Positions 52,440 to 59,370 of a DNA stretch of 64,000 nt are shown in pieces. The stretch's first letter is position 1; every line of letters begins with the position of its first letter. This DNA comes from an uncultured Anaerococcus sp. (GTDB lineage: Bacteria; Bacillota; Clostridia; Tissierellales; Peptoniphilaceae). The DNA lies in contig NZ_CALTUX010000005.1 in NCBI RefSeq assembly GCF_943912825.1, forward strand, positions 6,657 through 70,656. The letters run 5' to 3'. Under the pieces are notes generated by a model. It had not been told where the DNA came from. It saw only the letters and a program-made list of their open reading frames with translations, and made no database searches. The translations under genes and the position numbers were made by a program.

Positions 52440-52800
52440 TATTTATTAAAGTTAAAGCACAACTATATTTACTCGATGTATAAGTAACATGCCGGTCTAA
52501 GTATTTCTTAAAATTTAAGTATATGTAATAGATTCCTCCACATCGGTCGGAATAAGGGAATGGAATGTGACGTAACAAGGGAAAAGAAGAAATCTTTGGC
52601 GTCATCGCTTTTCTTTCTCGAACTTATGTGAGACAAGCCCGTCGGCTCATAGAGACCAAGCCAGTACGAAGCGCCCCTTCCCTTCTCGAGCTTTGCGAGA
52701 GAACTCATGGTTCTGTTCATAGTGGGTCTTGTAACTACATCGGCATTAGGTAAATAAAACCATAACCTTATGAAAACAAAAGTTTTCGAAGAAAACACCC
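52440..52800. repeat. Composite non-coding repeat, partial copy A
   Basis: This gene-free stretch holds diverged copies of most modules of the larger array at 55.1-56.4 kb: the AAAGCACAACTATAT module (about 52454), AAGCCCGTCGGCTC (about 52637), CTTCTCGAGC-TTTGCGAGAGAACTCATGG with ACATCGGCATTAG (52683-52760), and the hairpin GTTTTCGAAGAAAAC (about 52782-52796). Several modules are short inverted repeats. The last hairpin is followed on the minus strand by a T-rich run and may end DUF1294 transcription. The 52384-52440 stretch is plain AT-rich sequence. Confidence 0.7.
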
Positions 52801-52817
52801 CTTCACCTCAAAACCTA

Positions 52818-53390
52818 TTACACATTCATAAACAAAACCAATATCAAAACCTGCATCAAAATCATAAGAGGCAGGCCCATTTTATAATAAGCCTTCTTGA
52901 TCTTATGCCTAAAAACCTTCATACCAATAAGACCACCGATTGCTCCACCAATAAAAGATAGGCCTAGCAAAAGTCCATTTTTTAGTCTCCGCTTATCTCT
53001 ATTTGCCTTATACTTATCAAAACCAAAGGCTAAAAAACTTATCATATTAATAAGTCCCAAATATATCAATAAATATGGCTTGTCCCCAAAAAATCTGACA
53101 AAATCAAAAGAAAGACTTCCCATATCCTTTCTAAAAAGCAAGAACAAAACAAGCTCGATCACAAAGCTAGCAAAGGCAAAAACCTTCAGACTAAGACCAT
53201 CCTTAGCTGTATTCCTATCAAATATAAAAATAGCAAGGATAAGTCCCAAGGACCCTCCACATATCCCTGTAAAATAGAGAATTAAAGTTAAAATGCTTTT
53301 TATAATCCCAGACCTAAGAGACTTATAAGGAATATACAAAACAAAGCTAATTACATTTATCAGACCAAGATAAATAAAAATTTTATCCAT
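52818..53390 (-). CDS. Duplicated DUF1294 membrane protein
   Basis: 190-residue membrane protein built from two homologous halves. The C-terminal half is a standard DUF1294 unit (LIYLGLINMISFLAFGFDKYKANR, LLLGLSFIGGAIGGLIGMKVFRHKIKKAYY); the N-terminal half follows the same layout (FIYLGLINVISFVLYIPYKSL, FTGICGGSLGLILAIFIFDRNTAK) but lost the conserved Asp-Lys and Arg-His-Lys residues. Function of the family is unknown. The ATG at 53388-53390 overlaps the preceding gene by 8 bases. Confidence 0.82.
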   Translation of the reverse strand: MDKIFIYLGLINVISFVLYIPYKSLRSGIIKSILTLILYFTGICGGSLGLILAIFIFDRNTAKDGLSLKVFAFASFVIELVLFLLFRKDMGSLSFDFVRFFGDKPYLLIYLGLINMISFLAFGFDKYKANRDKRRLKNGLLLGLSFIGGAIGGLIGMKVFRHKIKKAYYKMGLPLMILMQVLILVLFMNV

Positions 53391-53643
53391 CAATCTTCTC
53401 TAATCTAAAAATATTAATCACATCAGCATCAGGACAAGCAAAACGCACATCCCCAGCCCTAGACTTGGGAAGCTTGCCCCCATAACGGAGTATATCCACC
53501 ATAGGAAAGAGAGTATGCATAGCAAGCGAACAAAACTCTCCCCTATCAGTATCAAAATCCCAAGTTTGTCCAATCTGATAGCCCTTATGACAAGGACAAT
53601 CCCCCTTCTTATCAACTAAAGTAATTTTAATTTTTGGTCTCAT
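53383..53643 (-). CDS. TIGR04076 family protein
   Basis: 86-residue soluble protein with the family cysteine pattern: DCPCHKGYQIGQTWDF (Cys16, Cys18), EFCSLAMHTLFPMVDILRYGGKLP and a C-terminal ACPDAD. The cysteines could bind metal or act in redox chemistry, but no function is known. It lies between the AAA ATPase and DUF1294 genes, overlapping the latter. Confidence 0.8.
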   Translation of the reverse strand: MRPKIKITLVDKKGDCPCHKGYQIGQTWDFDTDRGEFCSLAMHTLFPMVDILRYGGKLPKSRAGDVRFACPDADVINIFRLEKIDG

Positions 53644-53666
53644 AATCTTCTCCTAAATATTACTAC

Positions 53667-54995
53667 CTACAAAAATTGAGCCATATAAAATGGTAGGTAG
53701 TATATATCCTTTTCCTTCTTAAAATCCTTATTATGGATCACATACTTATTTCCAATATTCTTGGAATATTTTTTAGAAAATTCATCCAGAGATGTGTGCT
53801 TCCTATAATTAGAAGATTTTACCTCTACAGGGCTAATCTTATTAGCCTCTGTTATCAAATAATCTATCTCATAAGTCCTCTTTGCAGTCTTGTCATAATA
53901 AGTATGGTAAAAGAGCTTATATCCTTTAGCAGCGAATGTTTGTCCGACAATATTTTCATAAAGCATACCTAAATTAGATGACAATTTATTAGAAAGGATC
54001 TTCTTATATATGACATTATCTGTGAAATCCCTATCCTTAAACATAAGAGTAACCATTAGCCCAGTATCAGCTAAATACATCTTAAACTTATCAAGGTTTA
54101 AATTTCTAGATAGGCCCGTGCTAGGATCATTGGCATTATAGGCTATCAGTACGGTTTTAGACGCTTTAAGCTCAGAAATCTCTTCAAGCAAATCACTAGC
54201 TCTTGAATTTTTAATAACGCTTGACACTTGATACCTAGATGAAGCCCTAGCCAATTCAGCAGGTATGGAATCAAAAAGTGTAGATATTTTTCCACTTGGA
54301 TCAATCTTATAAAAGTCCTGCTCATAAAGATTTATAATATCCCTTTTAACTTGGTCCACCATCCTAAAATTATTAGTATCAATATAAGCCTTTATAGCCT
54401 GAGGCATACCACCCACAAGCATATAAAGCCTAAAAAGCCTCATCATATTCCTATTCGCATCCTCACCAAGAGGCTTTTTGTTATTGAAGAATTTTTCAAG
54501 CATATTATTAGTTACACCTTCACCGGTAGCCCATAAAAATTCCTCAAAGTCCATAGGGAACATCTCAATTTTCCTCTCTTCACTAGGAATTAAAATACCC
54601 TCAACATTTTTCTTGATTGAAATCAGCGACCCAGTCTCAATATAATCATACCTAGCATCGGCAACAAGCTTTTTTATAGCTTGACGAGCAAGAGGATTAA
54701 ATTGAACCTCATCAAAAATAATCAAAGACTCTCTCTCATGGAGATCTACACCATAGTGTAATTGCAGCTGTAAAAATAAATAGTCCAAATCATTAACATC
54801 TTTAAAAAGATCAATAATGTGGCCTGGTGCAAAAGCAAAATCAATCAAAATATAAGACTTATACTCAGCCTTAGCAAACTCTTCAGCAATAGTAGATTTC
54901 CCAACACGCCTAGCTCCTTCAATCAAGAGAGCTGTAGTCCCTTTAGAAGAATCCTTCCAATCTAGAAGGTTCTTATAAATCTTTCTTTTAAACAT
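53667..54995 (-). CDS. AAA-type ATPase with DUF4143 nuclease-like domain
   Basis: 442 residues. N-terminal P-loop domain with LLIEGARRVGKSTIAEEFAK (Walker A at 27-34) and LIIFDEVQFNPLARQAIKKL (Walker B), a helical middle region (MPQAIKAYIDTNNFRMVDQVKRDII), and a C-terminal DUF4143 with YEIDYLITEANKISPVEVKSS, which resembles the D...ExK core of PD-(D/E)xK nucleases. These ATPases are common in anaerobes and their role is unknown. ATG at 54995 with GGTGG before it. The upstream region carries four precisely spaced repeats. Confidence 0.87.
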   Translation of the reverse strand: MFKRKIYKNLLDWKDSSKGTTALLIEGARRVGKSTIAEEFAKAEYKSYILIDFAFAPGHIIDLFKDVNDLDYLFLQLQLHYGVDLHERESLIIFDEVQFNPLARQAIKKLVADARYDYIETGSLISIKKNVEGILIPSEERKIEMFPMDFEEFLWATGEGVTNNMLEKFFNNKKPLGEDANRNMMRLFRLYMLVGGMPQAIKAYIDTNNFRMVDQVKRDIINLYEQDFYKIDPSGKISTLFDSIPAELARASSRYQVSSVIKNSRASDLLEEISELKASKTVLIAYNANDPSTGLSRNLNLDKFKMYLADTGLMVTLMFKDRDFTDNVIYKKILSNKLSSNLGMLYENIVGQTFAAKGYKLFYHTYYDKTAKRTYEIDYLITEANKISPVEVKSSNYRKHTSLDEFSKKYSKNIGNKYVIHNKDFKKEKDIYYLPFYMAQFL

Positions 54996-55010
54996 ATAAA
55001 CCACCCATCC

Positions 55011-55142
55011 TACAAATACGCATTATAATTTATATCATTATACCACAAATACGCAATAGAATAAAAGCCATTTACCTACAAATACGCAATAGAAATGGTG
55101 CTATTTTACCGCAAATACGCATTATAAATTAAAATATATAAT
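55011..55142. repeat. Four 33-bp-spaced iterons upstream of the ATPase gene
   Basis: The core CAAATACGC starts at 55013, 55046, 55079 and 55112, exactly 33 bases apart each time. The wider core is CAAATACGCAWTAKA, usually preceded by TACC or CCTA; the spacers diverge. All copies point the same way. On the minus strand copies 1 and 4 read TATAATGCG, and an extended -10 TGGTATAAT (55037-55045) abuts copy 2, so the repeats overlap the probable promoter of the ATPase gene. A 33-base period places all four sites on nearly one face of the helix. Confidence 0.85.
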
Positions 55143-56405
55143 AATTTCTCCACTCGCTAGGCTCGGTCTAAACAAGAGAAAAGAGAAAACTCTGTAGTCA
55201 CCATTTCCCTTCTCGAACGCAATGAGAAGCATATCTGTCCGAATAACCATTCCCTTCTCGAACGAATGTGAGAGAACCCATGGTTCTGTTTATAGATGGT
55301 TTGGTAATTACATCGGCATTAGCTAAATATGACCATCAACTTACATCTACAAAAAGTTTTCGCAGAAAACTCTCCTTACCTTGCTTCAAGCTATGTTGGA
55401 AGCCCGTCGGCTCTAGGAGACATTTCTATTAGACCTGCTAATGACTCATAATTTATTCAAATCAAAGCACAACTATATCTACCCCTCGCATGAGTAACAT
55501 ATCGTTCATGGTATTTCTAAAAATTTGATTATTCGTAATAGTTTTCTCCACTCGCTAGGCTCGGTCGAAACAAAGGAAGGAAAAAATTCATATTCAAAAC
55601 TTTAATAAATAATTTTCTTAAAACTTCCATAACTTTAATATTTATAAGCCCAGTCCGGACCACAACCTCCCTCCTCGAACTTATGTGAGACAAGCCCATC
55701 GGCTTCTGTAGACTAACCCCGTACGAACACACACACCCTTCTCGAACGTAGTGAGAGAACTCATGGTTCTGTTTATAGATGGTTTGGTAATTACATCGGC
55801 ATTAGCTAAATATAACCATACCTTATAAAACAGATAGTTTTCGTAGAAAACTTCTCCTTCCCTTTCATCGACCTAAGACAAGCCCGTCGGCTGATTGAGA
55901 CCAAGCCCACCGGCTCCAAGAGACAAGTCTATTAGACCCACTTAGGCGTTATTACTTACTTAAAATAAAGAATAAATTCATCTTCAAAACTTTAATAAAT
56001 AATTTTCTTAAAATTTCCATAGCTTTAATATTTATAAGCCCAGTCCGGACCACAACTACCCTTCTCGAACGTAGTGAGAGAACTCATGGTTATTTTAATA
56101 AAGGGTTCTGTATCTACATCGGCATTAGGTAAATATGACCATTCCCTTATAACAACAAAATTTTCGAAGAAAAAATCTCCTTATCTTTTATCAACCAAAT
56201 AATAAGCCCGTCGGCTCCTGGAGACATGTCTATTAGAACTGCAAGAACGTCATTTTTCATTCAAATCAAAGCACAACTATATCTACCCCTCGCATGATTA
56301 ACATATCGTTCAAAGTAATTCTTAAATTTAAGTATTTGTAACAGATTTCTCCACTCGCTAGGCTCGGTCGAAACAAGGGTGTGGAAATATAGCTCGGTCG
56401 AAACA
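55143..56405. repeat. Composite non-coding repeat array
   Basis: About 1.26 kb without a credible gene, built of recurring modules in a largely fixed order: CTCCACTCGCTAGGCTCGGT (55149, about 55547, about 56350); CTTCTCGAACGTAGTGAGAG with ACTCATGGTTCTG and ACATCGGCATTAG (55255, 55739, 56061); a hairpin GTTTTCG-nn-GAAAAC (about 55356, 55837, 56160); AAGCCCGTCGGCT (55400, 55880, 56203); AAAGCACAACTATATCTACC (55464, 56268). At least two full and two partial units are present. Many modules are short palindromes. I recognise no mobile-element gene. Confidence 0.8.
55595..56057. repeat. Pair of ~70-bp near-identical direct repeats
   Basis: The segment from AAAACTTTAATAAATAATTT to CCAGTCCGGACCACAAC occurs at about 55595-55666 and again at about 55986-56057 with only a few differences. 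It is AT-rich with a CCGG-containing end (AGTCCGGACC is palindromic at its core). It is the least diverged part of the array, pointing to recent duplication. Confidence 0.75.
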
Positions 56406-56417
56406 AGGGAGCAGAAA

Positions 56418-56456
56418 AAAACTCCCCAAACCCAACTCTGGGTCTGAGAAGTTTGT
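56418..56456 (-). terminator. Terminator of the cps regulatory operon
   Basis: On the minus strand AACTTCTCAGACCC pairs with GGGTTTGGGGAGTT (with G-T pairs) and is followed by TTTTTTT, just past the stop of the SH3 lipoprotein gene. Confidence 0.88.
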
Positions 56457-56457
56457 A

Positions 56458-56943
56458 TTATCTTAATAAGTCTGATCTTATGAAGCCTTCACGGCCGTTA
56501 AATCTTACCTTGGACCAAGCTACTCCGTCTTGGTAGATTTCTTCTACGAAATCCACCTGGCTGCCTGCTGGCACTGATAAAATAAAGTTTTCTTCAAATG
56601 CTGTAGGGCCTTCTCTAAGGTTGGCAAGGACATTTGTTGTCTTTGTTTGCTTATTGGCCTGGTTATTGTCTGCTGGATTTTGGTTATTAGCATTATTTTG
56701 GTTAGCGTTAGGATTTTGATTAGCCTCTTGATTATCAGCTGGCTTTTCAGCTTCTTCCTTCTTAGGCTCTTCCTTCTTTTCTTCTTTGGCCTCTTCGGCT
56801 GGCTTTTCTTCCTCTTTGCCCTCTATATTATCAAATACAGACTCTACTTTTACATCTCTTTTCTCATATACTTCTTCCTCTTTATTGCATGATGCAAGCA
56901 GGGCAAGGGCAAAAAGAGTTAAAATTATATTTCTTAATTTCAT
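56458..56943 (-). CDS. SH3-domain lipoprotein
   Basis: 161 residues: signal peptide with lipobox LLASC, a long low-complexity linker rich in Glu/Lys/Pro (EEEKPAEEAKEEKKEEPKKE) then Asn/Gln (about 40-110), and a C-terminal bacterial SH3 domain (VLANLREGPTAFEENFILSVPAGSQVDFVEEI, WSKVRFNGREGFIRSDLL). It is surface exposed and may bind peptidoglycan. The ATG at 56943 overlaps the cpsB stop (ATGA), with GGAG six bases before it. Its inclusion in the capsule-regulation operon is unusual. Confidence 0.87.
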   Translation of the reverse strand: MKLRNIILTLFALALLASCNKEEEVYEKRDVKVESVFDNIEGKEEEKPAEEAKEEKKEEPKKEEAEKPADNQEANQNPNANQNNANNQNPADNNQANKQTKTTNVLANLREGPTAFEENFILSVPAGSQVDFVEEIYQDGVAWSKVRFNGREGFIRSDLLR

Positions 56944-57713
56944 TTCTTTCTCCAAAAATTGAATATAGATCTCTTCTTCTTTTTAGCTTCCTTTATCTGA
57001 TCGTATCCTGAGCCTATATACTCATCATCCAGAATCTTTTGTGGGTTGATTTCTGCTAGGATTTCAAATTTATCCTCCCCTATTATATCAATAATTTCTC
57101 TCTTTTCATCCTTGATATTTGGGCTTCTCCACTCTGATTGGTGGGCATCAGTCCCTAGGAAATGGACCATATTTCTCTCAAGCAAGGTCCTTGTAGTCCT
57201 CTCGCTTGAAACTATCGATGAGTAATTGACCTGGATTAGAGCACCCATCTTGATGAAATCTAGAAGATAGTCAGGGTTTTCCTTGACATAGGCATATCTT
57301 TCAGCATGGGCAATGATTGGAACCAAGCCCTCTAGCTGGATATTAAAAATCAAATCCCTAAGGAATAGGGCCTTGTTCATAAAGGGCAATTCCAATAGGA
57401 CATACCTGCTATCAGCAAGCTTGTTTAGACTTCCATCATTTATAAGCTTAACAGTATTTGGCTCTACCTGGATTTCATGGCCCGGATATAGCTTAAAATC
57501 CATGCCTCTTTTTGCAATCTCTGCATTAAGGATGGTAGCTTTTTCTCTAATCTCGTTAGGGTCAACCATATATCTAGACCTATCGAAGTGGCTTGTGGCA
57601 ATAGTTTTTGTAAAGCCATTAGCCAGATAAATTTCTACCATCTTCATCGATTCTTCAATCGACCTAGATCCATCATCCACGCCATAGATAATATGGCAGT
57701 GTGTATCAATCAT
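56940..57713 (-). CDS. cpsB: Tyrosine-protein phosphatase CpsB (PHP family)
   Basis: 257-residue manganese-dependent PHP-fold phosphatase that reverses CpsD autophosphorylation and tunes capsule production. The metal-site motif MIDTHCHIIYGVDDGS opens the protein (His5, His7), with TSHFDRSRY, YPGHEI, PIIAHAERY and FLGTDAHQSEWR following, as in Streptococcus CpsB. The start shares a base with the cpsD TAA (TAATG). Confidence 0.93.
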   Translation of the reverse strand: MIDTHCHIIYGVDDGSRSIEESMKMVEIYLANGFTKTIATSHFDRSRYMVDPNEIREKATILNAEIAKRGMDFKLYPGHEIQVEPNTVKLINDGSLNKLADSRYVLLELPFMNKALFLRDLIFNIQLEGLVPIIAHAERYAYVKENPDYLLDFIKMGALIQVNYSSIVSSERTTRTLLERNMVHFLGTDAHQSEWRSPNIKDEKREIIDIIGEDKFEILAEINPQKILDDEYIGSGYDQIKEAKKKKRSIFNFWRKK

Positions 57714-58366
57714 TAATAGTATCCCTTATAATTAAATTCTTTGACATCAGCAAAGGTAAGTACAGCACCAATAACCTTGGCATTGACCTTCTTTAGGTTA
57801 TCAAGGGCTCTAGCTATCTCTTCCTTTTTGGTATCGTTGGATTTAATAGCAAAAATCATACCATCGCAGAAGGTAGACACAATAGATGCATCTGTAAATA
57901 AACCTACTGGAGGTGTATCTATAAATACATAATCAAAAGACTGGGATAATTCATTGACCAAGTCTTTGATATGGTTAGAAGCCAAAATCTCAGCTGGATT
58001 AGGTGGTGTAGGGCCTGAAAGAAGCAAGAATAGATTCTCTTGGCCCTTGTCCCTATAAAGAGCCCTATCAAGCTCGAGCTTGCCAGTGATAACATTGGTA
58101 AGGCCCACGTTATTATCAATACCAGCCACAACCCCTACCTTAGGAGCCCTAAGGTCGAAATCTAGGAGGACAACCCTCTCACCATTTTCGGCAAAAGATT
58201 GGGCAAGCTTGTAGACTACAGTAGTCTTACCCTCACTAGGCTTAGAAGAAGTCATAGCGATTATTTTATTTTTGTGATCAATATCTGCAAATTGGATATT
58301 AGTTCTAACAGAACGAATAGCCTCATCATATAGACTTGAATTGTAATAAGAATGTTTTTTAGCCAT
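57713..58366 (-). CDS. cpsD: Capsular tyrosine kinase CpsD (BY-kinase)
   Basis: 217-residue BY-kinase catalytic subunit: Walker A SSKPSEGKTTV, Walker A' VVLLDFDLRAP, Walker B DYVFIDTPPVG. The C-terminal tyrosine cluster is short (NYKGYY), fewer tyrosines than in Streptococcus CpsD. It needs the membrane protein CpsC, encoded just upstream, for activity. GGGGGAG precedes the ATG. Confidence 0.93.
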   Translation of the reverse strand: MAKKHSYYNSSLYDEAIRSVRTNIQFADIDHKNKIIAMTSSKPSEGKTTVVYKLAQSFAENGERVVLLDFDLRAPKVGVVAGIDNNVGLTNVITGKLELDRALYRDKGQENLFLLLSGPTPPNPAEILASNHIKDLVNELSQSFDYVFIDTPPVGLFTDASIVSTFCDGMIFAIKSNDTKKEEIARALDNLKKVNAKVIGAVLTFADVKEFNYKGYY

Positions 58367-58375
58367 AAGCTCCCC

Positions 58376-59071
58376 CTACTTTCTTTTCCTGTCTGGAATC
58401 AGACCAAGCACAGGAATATCAAATGCCTCAGTCACTTCTTCGCTAGTCTTAACCCTAGTATTAGAAATCTCCATAATTAGTGCAATACCAATACCTAAGA
58501 TAAAACCTAGCATAGCACCAATAGCAGTATTTTTCATAACCTTTGGTGAGGATGGTGCTTCAGGCAAGGTCGCCTTGTCTAGGATTTGGACATTGTCCAC
58601 ATTCATAATCTGAGTAATAGAATCCTTAAAAATCATAGAAGTCTCATTGGCAATATCTGCTGCTCTCTGAGCTATAGTATCAACAACCTTAACAGAAATA
58701 ATTTGAGTATCCTTCACAGGCTCAATAGATACCTTTCCAGAAAACTCCTCATAATCCATATCAAGGTTAAGGTTAGCAATAACCTTATCAGCAATCCCCC
58801 TAGATTTAACAATCTCAGAATAAGTAGACACAAGAGCCCTATTAGCATTAATCTGACTAAGCTCCACATCTGCTTGCGGATTGTTTTGATCAACATTTTG
58901 TTTAGAGCTGCTAACAATCATAGAAGTATTAGCCTCATACTTTGGACTAATGACATACTTAGAAAGCCCAAAAGCCCCCGCTCCCGCCAGAATAGCAAGA
59001 ATCAGAATAAGTAAGCTATGCTTAAGAATCTGCTTACCCAATTCCAATAAATCAATTTCTTGTTCGTTCAT
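58376..59071 (-). CDS. cpsC: Capsule chain-length regulator CpsC (Wzz family)
   Basis: 231-residue polysaccharide co-polymerase with two membrane helices (about 18-36 and 190-210) bracketing an external domain: YVISPKYEANTSMIVSSSKQN, the proline-rich TLPEAPSSPKV before the second helix, and a short cytoplasmic tail ending PVLGLIPDRKRK that activates CpsD. GAGGAGA precedes the ATG. It heads the operon cpsC-cpsD-cpsB-SH3 lipoprotein. Confidence 0.93.
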   Translation of the reverse strand: MNEQEIDLLELGKQILKHSLLILILAILAGAGAFGLSKYVISPKYEANTSMIVSSSKQNVDQNNPQADVELSQINANRALVSTYSEIVKSRGIADKVIANLNLDMDYEEFSGKVSIEPVKDTQIISVKVVDTIAQRAADIANETSMIFKDSITQIMNVDNVQILDKATLPEAPSSPKVMKNTAIGAMLGFILGIGIALIMEISNTRVKTSEEVTEAFDIPVLGLIPDRKRK

Positions 59072-59140
59072 TAAAATCTCCTCGTAAATATTTCTTTGTA
59101 TAATAATTTAGTATGAAAAAATACTATATCTAACTACTAT

Positions 59141-59167
59141 TTTATAATAAATCCACTTAAATTTCAA
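59141..59167 (-). promoter_or_regulatory. Possible cpsC promoter
   Basis: TTGAAA (59162-59167) and TATAAA (59141-59146) on the minus strand, spacer 15 bases, which is short. A small AGTAT/ATACT hairpin follows in the leader. The remaining 59168-59370 sequence is AT-rich and carries the divergent promoter and a palindrome. Confidence 0.35.
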
Positions 59168-59253
59168 TGATTATTTACATTTATATCAATAATCCATCTA
59201 TTTTTATAATCAAACCTTCTAAATTAATTTAATTCATCAGTTAAATAGCAAAA

Positions 59254-59268
59254 GTTATTTTAAATAAC
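59254..59268. promoter_or_regulatory. Palindromic operator candidate upstream of the HTH-dehydrogenase
   Basis: GTTATTTTAAATAAC is a perfect 7-1-7 inverted repeat between cpsC and the divergent HTH-dehydrogenase gene. It lies about 50 bases upstream of the dehydrogenase promoter and about 90 from the putative cpsC promoter. A Cro/C1-type dimer could bind such a site; binding is not shown by sequence alone. Confidence 0.4.
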
Positions 59269-59314
59269 ACTATCTATAAATTTTATCTATAAGATGTTAT
59301 TTTTGACGTTTTAA

Positions 59315-59342
59315 TTGACTTTATTTGTTCTTATAATATGAT
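59315..59342 (+). promoter_or_regulatory. Promoter of the HTH-dehydrogenase gene
   Basis: TTGACT (59315-59320), 16 bases, TATGAT (59337-59342), then GAAAGGA (59357-59363) and the ATG at 59371. An alternative TATAAT at 59332 lacks a suitably spaced -35. Confidence 0.55.
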
Positions 59343-59370
59343 ATAAATAATCAAATGAAAGGAATTAGAT

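Noticed and set aside
52508..52798. Open frame of 96 codons on the minus strand inside the repeat region
   Set aside because: It translates the repeat modules. A similar peptide piece (GLSHISSR) recurs from another repeat copy at 55529-55732. There is no ribosome site and no family, so the shared peptide comes from repeated DNA.
55011..55142. CRISPR array or plasmid-type replication origin
   Set aside because: The repeats are about 15 bases with 18-base spacers, too short for CRISPR, and no cas, rep or partition gene is near. Their overlap with promoter elements suggests operator sites instead.
55529..55732. Open frame of 67 codons on the minus strand in the repeat array
   Set aside because: It covers repeat modules in one copy only and is interrupted in the others; no ribosome site.
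58586..59014. 142-codon open frame antisense to cpsC
   Set aside because: Asn/Arg/Ile-rich shadow of a well-recognised gene, without a ribosome site.
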